A stretch of DNA of 64,000 bases, from contig QNQO01000521.1 in NCBI GenBank assembly GCA_003290165.1, positions 248,001 through 312,000 of the forward strand, given 5' to 3'. Numbering within the stretch: position 1 is the first letter of the stretch; the number at the start of each line of letters is the position of its first letter. The notes beneath the pieces are model-generated. The model was given only the letters and a program-made list of their open reading frames with translations, ran no database searches and had not been told where the DNA came from. Source of the stretch: Berberis thunbergii. Its lineage: Eukaryota; Streptophyta; Magnoliopsida; Ranunculales; Berberidaceae. Below are positions 1-10,440 of this stretch, piece by piece. The position numbers and the translations under genes are program-made.

Positions 1-2744
1 ATTTTTAAAATTGGTTCTATAATCGAATTGAAATATGATTAGAAGGAAAATAATTTAAACCGAGGTTATGAACAATTTAAAATTGTAATTTTGAACTGAC
101 TGAATAATAATTGAACTGACTGATTAATTAGATATACATAAATAAATAAATAAATAATAGGTAGATGTCAATACCTAATTAGTGCAACAATGCACCCTGT
201 TGCACTGAATGACTCCCATTATCTCTCAGTTTTCAATTTTGGGTTGAAATTTGGGTCTCTCGAAAATTGAACATGTTTTAATGGAAGTCTTTCAAGTGCT
301 TGAGCCCGAAATTTTGGTCTAACCAAACCGGACCGATCCGAAAGTATTCAATCGATTTCATTGGTTTACAAATACAAAATTTGGTTTGGGTTTTGAACAA
401 ACTGAGTGAAATAAATTCGAAATCAGTTTGAAACTCAAAACCAAATCGAACTGACATTACCCACCCCTAACATTTTGGTTGTAAATTGCACCTCGAGTAA
501 GTTGAACTTCAGTCCGTGAATTAATTACATTAGGTGACTTTTATTTCTTTATTTGATAAAATTTTGGTTTTGAATAAAAAGTCAAATTCTCAAAATAACA
601 ACAAAAGGGTATTGTTGAAAAAGGAAAAAAAAAAAAAACAACTTGCACTCTATGTGGTATGAAAATTCTTCTTGAGGTGCACCGTAGCCAGTAATTATAA
701 ACATACTAATTAGAATAATAATGAAATTTTAAACTATATACTTCACGCTCATTATCATACATAAAACAAGTGAAATTTCAGATGTGAAAAAATCAATCTA
801 ACATTCAAAATAGATGAAAAGATTATAAACACGAATAATTTCATCGTAAAAGTATACCCTCCTTTGAATAAAAGTTAATTATTCATCAAATTTAAAAAAA
901 AAAAAAAAAAAAAAAAAGCCTTCTAGTGAAATCATGTTGCATAATCCACTCTTTCTTAAAGTCTTAGTCTTTAGATTGCCCAAATACTTGAACTTCTCTA
1001 GTCTCGTGTTGTTGTTAATCATGTCCAATTCCAACCCTAACTTGAATTGGCTTAATTTGGCCATCTCACCTCAATCTCCAGCTTAATTGTTAAATTTGTA
1101 TTCAATCCGAATCCGAAAAATTTAAATCCAAATCAAAATTTGGAGAGAATCCAATCAATCCGAAACCCTAATTTCGACCCGCGATTGGGGCCAATGAAGC
1201 TAGTGTAGCATTAGGGTTGAATGTAGGTGATCATTTTAGAATGTAAGTCCCCACGTGCCAAAGTGTATGATTGTTCGAGGGATATGGTTGATTAGTCAGC
1301 AACACTACATGCGCGCATGTGAGGGAAGTGATCCATGATCCATATCAACTCCCAAAATGAAAACAATACAAGAACAAAAAAAAATGTTTTAAAATTTGGA
1401 AAAAAAAATCTTCATATTGGATTTGGCAAAAAGCTTTTGTAAAGATTGTAATAAATTAATTTCCCCTTTTCTTTTCCTATTTTATAAATAAACTTTTTGA
1501 ATTGACATTTTTAGGTGATCTCTTCAAAAGAAAATTTCATTGTTTGATTATACCAAGGAATTTTTATTTTTATTTTTGATTTTATTGAGAAATTGTTGAG
1601 GATAAGAGAGGAATTGTTCAAAAGAAGCTTTGAATGTTCAGACATCGAGTCGAGTAGAGAGTCGTTGGTGAGTGAAAAAGATTGAATAAGTAAAAGTTTC
1701 TGAGTTAAAGTCTAAAAAAGTTTTTTGCTTCAAACGGGAAAACATTTCACTGGAGGACAAGTTTTCTTTTTCTTAAAAAAATCAAACGCTAGAAAACTCA
1801 ATTTCGGGAGAAAATTTTAATTTTTCACAAAACACCTAAAATCATCAAACACGTTACATTTTTAAAGTTGCAATTCAAGTTATCTTTAAAATTGAATTGT
1901 TTGTCCCTGTTTCTGAAATTGTATTTAACTATGATATACAAATTTGAATTAGTGTAGAAATTGTTTATGGGTTATTTATTGAATTAGGGGATATCATTCT
2001 CTCGACAATATTTTATTTTAAGACTTCTACACTTGTGAATAAAACGTGCCCAAACTTTTGTTCCTAATTTCATTGAATTTGGTAGTTGGAAAAGTTTTGC
2101 TCCTTGCGTTATTGTCCAATTCCTTACATTAAATACATTTATAGAAACATAAATTGGAATGAAATCGCAAGACTTTTTTTTTTTTTTTCAAAAATTATGA
2201 AAATACAATGAATTCAGTGGCTGCTAGATGGGCTAATCAAGATATGTTATTTTCTCTTATCCAATACTAATTTTTTTTAATCCACTAATTCAATTACTTG
2301 TTTTTTATCCACTCACTCAATTTGTTTTACCTCTAGAAAATCTACTCCACTAAAACTTAGCTAAACAGATAATCCATCTAGTTTCTTATTGGCAAGTTGA
2401 AGGAAACCTAATGAAAAGGTCGATTACATTTGAAACAATCCAAAAGTTCCATATTTCTTAAAATGTTTGTTTTTGAGAATGATTTCATGTTTGGCATCAC
2501 TATCGGACCTTGCTCTGATTAGGACTTTTCTTCGAAAGAGATTGGATCGCCATCTATGCACATATTTTGTGAACATAATCAAGCAGCATTTACAATAAAA
2601 AGCAATATTAACAAAATTCTGATATTTGTATATTTGGTAGCATAAGCAAGATTTTTTGTTAGACCTCTAGATGTATTGTACATGATAGCTTCTAGACACC
2701 TCCGGTTACACCATAGGACTTCAGTAACCAAGTAATATCTAAAT
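1..2744. other. Intergenic, no gene seen
   Basis: AT-rich, with short reading frames only and no recognisable domain. About 290-475 carries a weak relic of the ACCGAACC/TAGGG-type hAT repeat: a run of CCGG/CCGAT-type words ends in a CCCACCCCTAA edge, as in the element at 19443-20341. No duplicated flank was found for it. About 895-917 is an A-run. Confidence 0.6.
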
Positions 2745-2960
2745 TTTTGTTTTTTTAGTCCAAACGCAAAGATTTTTATTGAAGATAAGTAGAGAATTAA
2801 AATACAATCATCTCTATATCAAGGAATGCCAAGATACCATGAAAGTGTCAAAAAACAAGTCTCTAAAAAAATTACAAGAGAGAAATAAGAGGACTTTTGA
2901 AGGGCTTTTGAAAAGAGAAATATGAAAATTTTTTAGGGGCTTAATAGATCGGGACACTCT
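2745..2960 (-). mobile_element. LINE 3' end remnant (poly-A tail)
   Basis: Read on the minus strand, this stretch ends in an AATAAAAATCTT-like stretch followed by an A-rich tail at about 2749. That is the look of a plant L1-type LINE 3' end. It matches 5795-6040 over most of its length with substitutions and small indels, so it belongs to a dispersed family. No reverse-transcriptase coding is seen next to it. The LINE assignment is an inference from tail structure and repetition. Confidence 0.45.
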
Positions 2961-3381
2961 ATCTTTATCGGTATTAGAGAATTGTTGTGAAAGATGGATT
3001 CAACTTGTAAACTAATATCTAAGCTTGAATCATCACATAAATTAATGCGTGCAATCAACATGGGATGTTATAATTGGTTAATTTATGCAAAATATACAAT
3101 AAAAAGAGGAGGTGAAATAAAGAAGAGAAGGTGTTTTAGCGAAGAAATGAAAGAAGAAGATAAGAGAATGTTGAAAATGAGAGACCTCTTTTTATATAGA
3201 ATGGAGGCACTCCTCGCTCTGTTTAGGTGCAAGCAGTGCAACCGCATAGGGTAACTAAATGGATGGGTGTTTAAATATTTTTACTAATGATAAATTTTGA
3301 TTACTAAAAGTAATTTGGATTCAGTTGCTACAAATGGTTATGGTTAAGAAATATTACATCCAATCACAAACTATTTGTCTA

Positions 3382-3563
3382 GAGTTTGTCTAGGTAGCCA
3401 GACTTTAAAGTCATTTTATCTATCAGGTTTGGGTGTTTTTGCATTTTTATCCATTCTCTTTAAAATATAATCACAAAACATCATCTATAAAAAGGGTAGA
3501 AGTGTAAATAATCCAAAACCTCACTAAAAAGTTGCTATATAGCCTGACTACCTAGAATTAGGG
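3382..3563. mobile_element. Palindromic MITE, family B copy
   Basis: This 182-bp imperfect palindrome starts GAGTTTGTCTAGGTAGCC and ends in CTAGAATTAGGG. The inverted arms share the CTAGGTAG...AGAC words, with a TTTAAA-rich centre. It is the same family as 7121-7304. The 9-bp flanks (3373-3381 and 3564-3572) agree at only some positions, so the insertion looks old. Confidence 0.6.
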
Positions 3564-3698
3564 ATTTATTTGATTTTCGATATACATATCCATCCTTGTC
3601 CAGAAATCTAATTGCGTGGAAGAGTTGTTAATTAATTAATTAGTTGTTCACTAATTTTGAAAAAGTAAAAAGTTGGCTTAATTTTATCCTTTTTAAAT

Positions 3699-3799
3699 GA
3701 GCCTTTCTAGGGAGCGAACCACTCATCCCTCTCGAGATGAATGATGACATGCATCTCGAGGGGATGAATTGTGTGTTCCCTTGCCCCTTAGAATTAACC
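3699..3799. mobile_element. GC-rich hairpin MITE, family A (101 bp, old)
   Basis: The edges GAGCCTTTCTA and TAGAATTAACC fit the 11-nt edge pattern of family A. The interior holds two inverted CTCGAGATG / CATCTCGAG words. No intact 9-bp target duplication is seen. The copy is shorter than the better-preserved ones at 4998, 42286 and 63065. Confidence 0.6.
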
Positions 3800-3830
3800 T
3801 TGTTTATAGTCTTGACTATATGTAAAACTA

Positions 3831-3931
3831 GAGCCCTTCTACGCATGAAGAAACGCTCGAGGGAATGGGCGAGGGAAGGGGGTGTTACCACTCATCCCCC
3901 TCGAAATGCGTGGCATTTTCTAGATATTTAG
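3831..3931. mobile_element. Degenerate family A MITE
   Basis: The left edge GAGCCCTTCTA is followed by the family's CGAGGGAATGGGCGAGGG block and an ACCACTCATCCCCCTCGA block. The right edge is eroded, so the end at about 3931 is a guess. It lies 31 bp from the previous copy. Confidence 0.45.
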
Positions 3932-4997
3932 AAAAAGTTGTAAAACCATTCAAGTTTCAAAAGTTATTTCCTTTAGCCACAACCTTTACTAATCAGTGTT
4001 CTTTGGTGGACAATTTCTCATTAGTTTCATTAAGAAAACACAAAAAAGGGACCAATTAAGCTTTGGTGGGAGTTTTTTATTTTTATTTTTTTTATCATCA
4101 TAAACAAATGTATTTTTGTAAAATAATCAAGTTAACTATAGACAAGATTCAATAAGTTGATCAAATGTGATGTTGATAGTTCAAGTAAATTAATATTAGG
4201 GTTCATCTGCCTCCCAATTTTTAGGTCTGATAAGGTTCATAAATTATTATTTCTTTTATCTTCCAAACACTATACTATGGTGGGTAGGGCTAAAATTCCG
4301 CCAAAAGTTGCTAAATTTTTTAGATTTTGGACCCCTAAAGTTAATATTGTTATATATAAATAGTGGCTCCAAATTGTAAAAAAAACTGAAATGTAGATGT
4401 GGAAAATATGATTTGAACCCGTGACATGATAAAGTAGACATGAATATGGACTCCCTTTCATTAGTTTACCTTTTCCTAAACTTCACTAATTACCTCCTAA
4501 CATGTTCTCAACCAAGGATTGTGATATGGTTTTTTGAATTAATTTTGATTTCTTTATTTTTTTTAAATATTTTAGTGTGTAAAGAAAAAAGATAAAATTT
4601 TTAAGGATACATAAAATATATATAATAAATTTAAAGGGTGTATGAAATACGTGTAAAAAATAAGATGCCAGTAAATAAATTTATTAAACACGTCAAATGA
4701 AATATAAATATTTATAATCAGAATATCAGAGGATAGTTTCAAAAATCAATATATAAATAAAAGAAATGATAATTAAAAAATTAGAGGTCATTTTAATATC
4801 AATAAATAATTAAAAAAAATGATAATAAAAAAAACCCTGAATTTTTTTTTAAAATACTAAAAAAATGAAAAATTCGACAAAATTTTGCGAAAACACAATC
4901 CATGTTCCCAACTACTCTCACCTATATTTCAATGTAAAAGGAATCCAAGAATTAAAGAAAGACAGAAAGAAGGTCAATAATTTCTTGTGATTAAGAT
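3932..4997. other. Intergenic, no gene seen
   Basis: AT-rich DNA with many short A and T runs. Reading frames of 60-70 codons occur on both strands but show no domain, codon pattern or splice-linked continuation. Confidence 0.6.
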
Positions 4998-5161
4998 GGA
5001 AAATTCTAGGGGTCGAGGGAAAGGGAGTGAGGAATGAGTGTAACCACCCATTCTCCTCGCGATGAGTGTTTGCACGCATCTCCAACATGATACACTCATC
5101 CCGAGGAGAATGGGTAGTTACACCCATCCCTCGACCCCTCCCTCGCTATGTAACAAAGCTC
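4998..5161. mobile_element. Family A MITE with perfect 9-bp TSD
   Basis: This 164-bp hairpin element begins GGAAAATTCTAGGGG and ends in GCTATGTAACAAAGCTC. It is flanked on both sides by the identical 9-mer GATTAAGAT (4989-4997 and 5162-5170). The arms are inverted: CGAGGGAAAGGGAGTGAGG on the left against CCCTCGACCCCTCCCTCG on the right. The 9-bp duplication and foldback structure are typical of non-autonomous Mutator-like (MULE) elements. Confidence 0.88.
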
Positions 5162-5441
5162 GATTAAGATAGATTGGGTTTTGCTATCTTTGACTACTTG
5201 AATTGGTAGATTGGTTTGGTTTGAAAAAATGAATCCATGATTCAAGTTTGTCCCTAATTGAATCCAGGTTGTTTTAGCACAGTCTAAGGACAATGAATGA
5301 GAACATCTGTTGGAAGAACATGTTCCTTGATTATAATTAATGATCTCTGTGTAATCATGACTATAATGAAAATGACCTCTACCTATATGTTATTTTCTTG
5401 TGATTACAATAATTTATCCTATATTTCCCGTAATTATACAA

Positions 5442-5562
5442 TTACAGGAATGACTTCATAGACGATGGATACTTGAACCATGTAAATCAATTGTACCATT
5501 AGTTTACAGGAATGACTTCATAGATGATGGATACTTGAACCATGTAAATCAATTACATGATT
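5442..5562. repeat. Minisatellite, two ~61-bp units
   Basis: Two nearly identical units start at 5442 and 5503, each beginning TTACAGGAATGACTTCATAG and running through GATGGATACTTGAACCATG. The same unit recurs three times at 14620-14812. After a non-shared stretch, a similar tail (CTCGTTAGCACACCTACCAC... around 5675-5735) follows, as it does at the second locus, so the repeat sits inside a larger dispersed element. Confidence 0.8.
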
Positions 5563-5794
5563 GTCAAATGTGTGATGGCTCAATGGTTGAGCAGTGGCGG
5601 ATGATATCAATATGTCATAGAGTCAATTTCAGTAGTCGTTATTAAAAAAAAACTATAAAAAAAATTACACGATTAGTCTCGTTAGCACACCTACCACTAG
5701 TGACTCTAACCTGAAGAGGAATGTCTCACTAGCAAAGCTACAATTAGTTGACTTGAATTTCATTTTTCAGTCAGTTTTTTCAAGTCCTTTTATC

Positions 5795-6040
5795 TTTTTT
5801 TTTTTGCCAAATACGAAGATTTTTATTAAAGATAAGAAAAGAAACAAAATACAAAGGAAATCATTCTTATATCAAAGAATGTCAAGACATCATGAATGTT
5901 TAAAAAAAAAAGTCTCTAAAAAGATTACAAGTTGAACTCATCCTTACGTGCTTACGTGATATGTGTGAAAAGAGAGAAATAAAAGGATTTTAAAAGGCTG
6001 AACAAAATCGAGAGTCTCACACTAGGAACGTGCCAGAAGC
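5795..6040 (-). mobile_element. LINE 3' end remnant, second copy
   Basis: It matches 2745-2960: on the minus strand it has a TTTCTTTTCTTATCTTTAAT-like stretch, AAAATCTTCG, then an A-rich tail at 5795-5805. No coding part is recognisable. Confidence 0.45.
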
Positions 6041-7120
6041 ATTCCGAGTTGATTACAACATAATATAAGAAGAAATTAGAGGAACTTGCATCGTCAAAAA
6101 ATTGTTCAAAAAACTTGTTCAAAAAACTTGGCTTTTGTATGTCAACAAAATCCTCCGGTCACACAACATCAAATACTAGTGCTCACTACTTTTTATCACC
6201 AACAACAATAATACAAAACTTTGTACCAAATACTAACTTTGTATAGATTTCTTTAGTTTCACTTTATAAGACCTAAAGTGAAAATTTGACAATTTTGAAT
6301 GACTTTTGGATTCATTCGATGTATTTTATATGGAGGATAAATATATAGATAAAATTTAAGGAAATATGTAACCAATGTGAAAAAGTCTATTCGCCTTTAT
6401 TTTTTTCTTTGGTTTTCTTTATACATTCTCCGCGATGTGCTATATTTTTCTCCTTTCTTTAGCTTCATTGTTTGCTAGTTCAAATTTGGATGCAGAGTTC
6501 ATCAGTTTAGATCAACTTTGTTGGTGAAGAGTTGATTTCATATTAAAAAATTTTAAAGGGAATAAAATCCAGTTTTCACCATCAATAATGACATTTTGGA
6601 ATTTTTGTTGAAAGCCATCTTTGAACAAGGTTTGCTATACCACATATACAGGTTGATTATTACAAAGTTGAAAATAATTAAAGTTGAATATTTATATTAA
6701 TCATCTACATGAATCTTTGTTGACAATTATTTTGAAAGAAAATGTGCGGGATGGATTAATAATCTAGTTCATTAGGTAAGCGAAATTGGGAATAAATAAA
6801 TCACGAGTAGGTCGAGAAGATGTGAGAAGATTGACGATAGGAGTATAATTGAAGTAGTTAGGATAAAAATAGTTGAAATATTACATAGGGTTTGGAAGTT
6901 TCAAAAAATTTAACTTCATAATGGCAATGACTATTACATTAGTAATAATTTACTTGAAATTTTTTGTTAAGATTTCTCGCTATGGTTTAATTATTGGAAT
7001 AAATTGTCTTTAGTTGATTGTTGGTAATCTTGTGAGGGCTTCTTTACTCTATTTTTGTCTATATTGTTGGATTATATCAAGAGCATTACTTGGATCTAAT
7101 CAACGCATTATTATTATTAT
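6041..7120. other. Intergenic, no gene seen
   Basis: AT-rich, no sizeable reading frame and no recognised repeat. Confidence 0.55.
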
Positions 7121-7304
7121 CTCTAATTCTAGGTAGTTAGGCTTTATAGTCAATTTTTCGTTAGGTTTTGAACTTTTTACACTTCTACTGCCTCATTCTA
7201 TAGATATTGTTTGTGATTGTGTTTTAAAGAGAATAGGTAAAAGTGTAAAAAAGTCTAAGTCAGACAAAAAAATGACTTTAAAACCTGGCTGCCTAGACAA
7301 ACTC
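7121..7304. mobile_element. Palindromic MITE family B with perfect 9-bp TSD
   Basis: This 184-bp foldback starts CTCTAATTCTAGGTAGTTAG and ends GCTGCCTAGACAAACTC. It is flanked by TATTATTAT on both sides (7112-7120 and 7305-7313). The arms pair through the GGCTTTATAGTCA and TGACTTTAAAACC words. It shares the 11-nt edge layout (ending TTCTA or GTCTA) and the 9-bp duplication with family A but has a different interior, so it is probably another MULE-derived MITE. Confidence 0.82.
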
Positions 7305-7365
7305 TATTATTATAATCCATCTTAGATCTTATTTTTGTATAATTGATTAAAATTATCGACTCCAC

Positions 7366-8580
7366 TTACAAACTTTCTCCGTACTTAACAAATTACTTTC
7401 AAAACACAATTACAAAATCTTTCGAACAAACCCACATGAACTATGCATCATTGGCTTATTGCAACATGTTTTGATCAAACCAATATCTTTCCAGCATTTT
7501 CAATTCCAAGTTTTCTAACTTCATCCATTTCGCCTTAATGAACAAGTTGTATAAGATCTATATGGCTTTGCCAAACCTTTCTTTTTCACCACTTGTAGAT
7601 TAGGTTTGTTTTCTTGGGAGTGGAAGACAACATCCTTGACTCAAGATTTGTCCCTCAATTGTTCCATGCTCTATCCATTGTTCATAATCATTAAAGAAAA
7701 AGGAGGGATGCGATGTACTTCTTATTATTTTGTTGGTCATTCATGTAGTGTGGGATTACCATGTCCCTACAACATTCATATAATTGAAAAGTATGTTTAG
7801 GGTTTCTAAATTATTTTCTGGCTCAAGATGTGTGCTTCTAGTAATTATATATTTCTAGGGATTTGAGGGTTTTTCTCTGACTAGGTTAACATTATGAAAA
7901 CCCCAATATTTTCATTAAGATTATGAACAGTAAGGTTTGAGAAATAAAGCCCAATTGCCTGAGTTTGCTTTGATCTTTCTCACTTTGCTTTTCTTCTCCT
8001 TTCTCAGTCTGAAAATATAGCCCAAACATTCCACATTCAATGCTATCACTTGCTCTTTCTAAGATCCAAGTACAACAAGTTTTAGTGGGTGAAGGTTCCC
8101 CTTCACGTTATCAATTTTGATCTCACAAAAATTTTATGAAGGTAATGAAGTCACTTTCTTTTACCATCAATCAAAAGATATCACTTTTCCAATCAGGAAA
8201 AATTTTCAACAATTGTACAGAATATACTTAACACCCTCTTTGCTATATGAAATCATCTACATGCATGTAATATTAATGGTTACAGCATATAGGATCGAAA
8301 CTCCATCAACTATTTCAAATAAGTTATCTAAATCCAAATTAACCTAAACATGCATATTATATATGCTACAACATTTCAAAGTAAATATTCTCCTTGAGCA
8401 CCTTTTCGCAACCACTCCTTAGAGTTGGATGTACATACAACTATTTCCGGTGCTGTTGGCTCCACCTTAATCACTATCGATGCACTAATTCATATAATTT
8501 GAAATACGATAACAAAAGCAAATAAATAACACTGATGAGAAACTTTCAGTACGGAGCTTAGAAGATTCCTTCATTATTCT
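7366..8580. repeat. Dispersed repeat shared with 15826-16077
   Basis: 7366-7611 matches 15826-16030 closely, for example the shared words TGCATCATTGGCTTATTGCA and ATCAAACCAATATCTTTCCA. The match resumes at ACGGAGCTTAGAAGATTCCT (about 8550 here, about 16050 there). The other copy therefore lacks about 0.9 kb that is present here. No coding function recognised. The 64-codon plus-strand frame at 7606-7800 has no known motif. Confidence 0.65.
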
Positions 8581-9486
8581 GCAAGTAACTGGACTCTGAC
8601 TTTGATGGTAGTGGATGATGATCATATACTTTGGAGGAGGACTTGATTGATATCCTAGAGGCAGAAACATATTTATAATTCAAATCAAATGATCATAGCT
8701 TCGATTCCACAAATTAATAATCATAGTCCATGATATATAATAAGTTATCAATACAATAAAACCATCAGCTATCATAATTATCTTGAAAATTCCATCCAAT
8801 TTTTTTGTTTTTTTTTGTTTTTGTTTTTGTTTCAAGTGTGAGTTTATTTGGATTATGGTGTAGATACCATCTCTACATGCTTTAAGGTATATACTAATTA
8901 TCGTTTCATCATGTGTTTGAAATATGCTAATGGATTCAACTTGAAGTGAATTTCTTATGAAGTAGGAAGTTCTAGTCTTCAGGCCTTTCCTTTTCTGATA
9001 GGCTCCCACTATTTGGCACTTATGCTCAAGCATACCATCACTCTTTTTTCTTTAAATGCGTTGAAGTACACCATCATTTAATATAAACCCTCTTTCACCC
9101 ATTGTTCATCTTCTTCCCCATATTCTCTTCTCTCTTCATAACAAATGATCGAAGTAGCACCACCCTGCCACCATCGGCCACACCACCTTTCCTTTCTCAT
9201 TTGTTGTTGTTGTTCTTCTTCATTTTCTCCTATCTTCCTCTTATCTTCTTTCTTATATTTTCTTATTCTCCAATGTGGACGACACCACCCTGCCTCCTTA
9301 TTCTCTTCCTCATTTCTTCTCTCTTCCTTATTTTTTTGCCCTCGAACAGATTCCTGCAAGTGGGTGTACCTTTGCACATGCGGGTTCTCCAGTCGAAAGT
9401 GTGCCACGTGGAAGTGGGTCCTCGGGCAGCGTGGACGTTGTGTCTATGTGGCCAACGAGGACGTTGGGCCTTAAGGGGGGGTGGAC
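8581..9486. other. Intergenic; pyrimidine-rich tract
   Basis: About 9085-9350 is a TTCTTC/CTCTT-rich tract that yields long overlapping open frames on both strands only because stops are rare in such sequence. No domain is seen. The composition turns GC-rich just before the LTR at 9487. Confidence 0.5.
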
Positions 9487-9748
9487 TGTGAGACCCTTGT
9501 GTGGGCGGATCTGAGGGGGAGGGTGAGGGTGAGGGTTGGAGCCCAATAGGCCCAACAGGCCCGTGGATCCCAAGAGGAGTTGGGCTAGCTACCAAGGGGG
9601 ATCATAGTCCCACATCGCCTGGGTGCGGGATGGTTATGTGCTATATATGTGCGAGGTTAGATCCTCATAGTAAGAGGCATTTTAAAGCCGTGCGGGCCGG
9701 TTGGGCCCAAAGCGGACAATATCTTACTGTGCGGATCGGGTCGTCACA
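9487..9748 (+). mobile_element. LTR of a retrotransposon (262 bp)
   Basis: It begins TGTGAGACCC and ends GGGTCGTCACA, so the termini form the 5-bp inverted repeat TGTGA/TCACA with canonical TG...CA ends. Inside are the TAGTCCCACATCG and AAAGCGGACAATATC words, which I recognise as common in LTRs of dicot retroelements. A methionine-tRNA-type primer-binding site follows immediately, so this is a 5' LTR. No second copy was found in the window. Confidence 0.75.
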
Positions 9749-9751
9749 GTT

Positions 9752-9764
9752 TAGTATCAGAGCA
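9752..9764 (+). promoter_or_regulatory. Primer-binding site (tRNA-iMet type)
   Basis: TAGTATCAGAGCA lies 3 bp after the LTR end. It matches the usual plant PBS TGGTATCAGAGC except for the second base. It is where the initiator-tRNA primer for minus-strand DNA synthesis would anneal. The internal region that follows has no gag/pol frame I can recognise. Confidence 0.7.
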
Positions 9765-10009
9765 TTTGGTTAGCCTAGGCTGGGGTAGAGTCTAGGTGAT
9801 CATCGGAATGTGGATATGGGAGAGTAGTAGTGTGACTGTCTAGAGATAAAGTGACAAGGGTGAACCTTGAACTTCTATTATTGTTTCTTTTTCATCGTGA
9901 ATCTCGAGATGAGATTTCTGTGACTAACTTATTTTAATGTCAATCGTGGATGACATTATTTCGTGTCGTTTTGTTGTAGTAGTTTGTTATCTTGAATCTT
10001 TAGTTAACC

Positions 10010-10440
10010 CTTTTTGCGAATCTCGGGACGAGATTCTTTTGAGTTGTATATATTGTAACACCCGTACTTTTTCAATGGCAATAAAAATTTATGCAATTAA
10101 AATTCAATTGAAATTTTTACTTTTTAAAATCTTTTTTCGTTTGACAAGTTGCATTTTTTGAAATTCGCTTAATTTTCTTTCCTCTACCGAATCTCGGGAC
10201 GAGATTCTTTTGAGTTGTATATATTGTAGCACCCCGTAATTTTTGTACTTACTGAAAATATTTATATTTTTGTGTGATTGTCTTCATTAAGTTATGGGCA
10301 TACGTATGAGCTATTTGTTTGTCCATGTGATGTGTAGTTTGTTTATTTAAGAATTAATTTTCTACTTACCTTCCTTTACCGAATCTCGGGACGAGATTAT
10401 TTTGAGTTGTATATATTGTAATACCCGTCTAATTAAATAA
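10010..10440 (+). repeat. Tandem array of retrotransposon PPT/LTR-start junctions
   Basis: Three units with spacing of roughly 170-190 bp each carry GAATCTCGGGACGAGATTCT, then TTTGAGTTGTATATATTGTA, then a CACCCGT-like LTR start (LTR starts near 10058, 10227 and 10418). A weaker fourth copy of the first word is at about 9898. The CGGGACGA-ATTCTTTT...TGTAACACCCG arrangement is the 3' border preceding an LTR in Tekay/Del-type Ty3 chromoviruses. Seeing it repeated in tandem is unusual. Confidence 0.65.

Noticed and set aside
9078..9595. Several overlapping 80-129-codon frames on both strands
   Set aside because: They lie in a CT-rich tract and the LTR, where stops are rare; no domain or codon bias.
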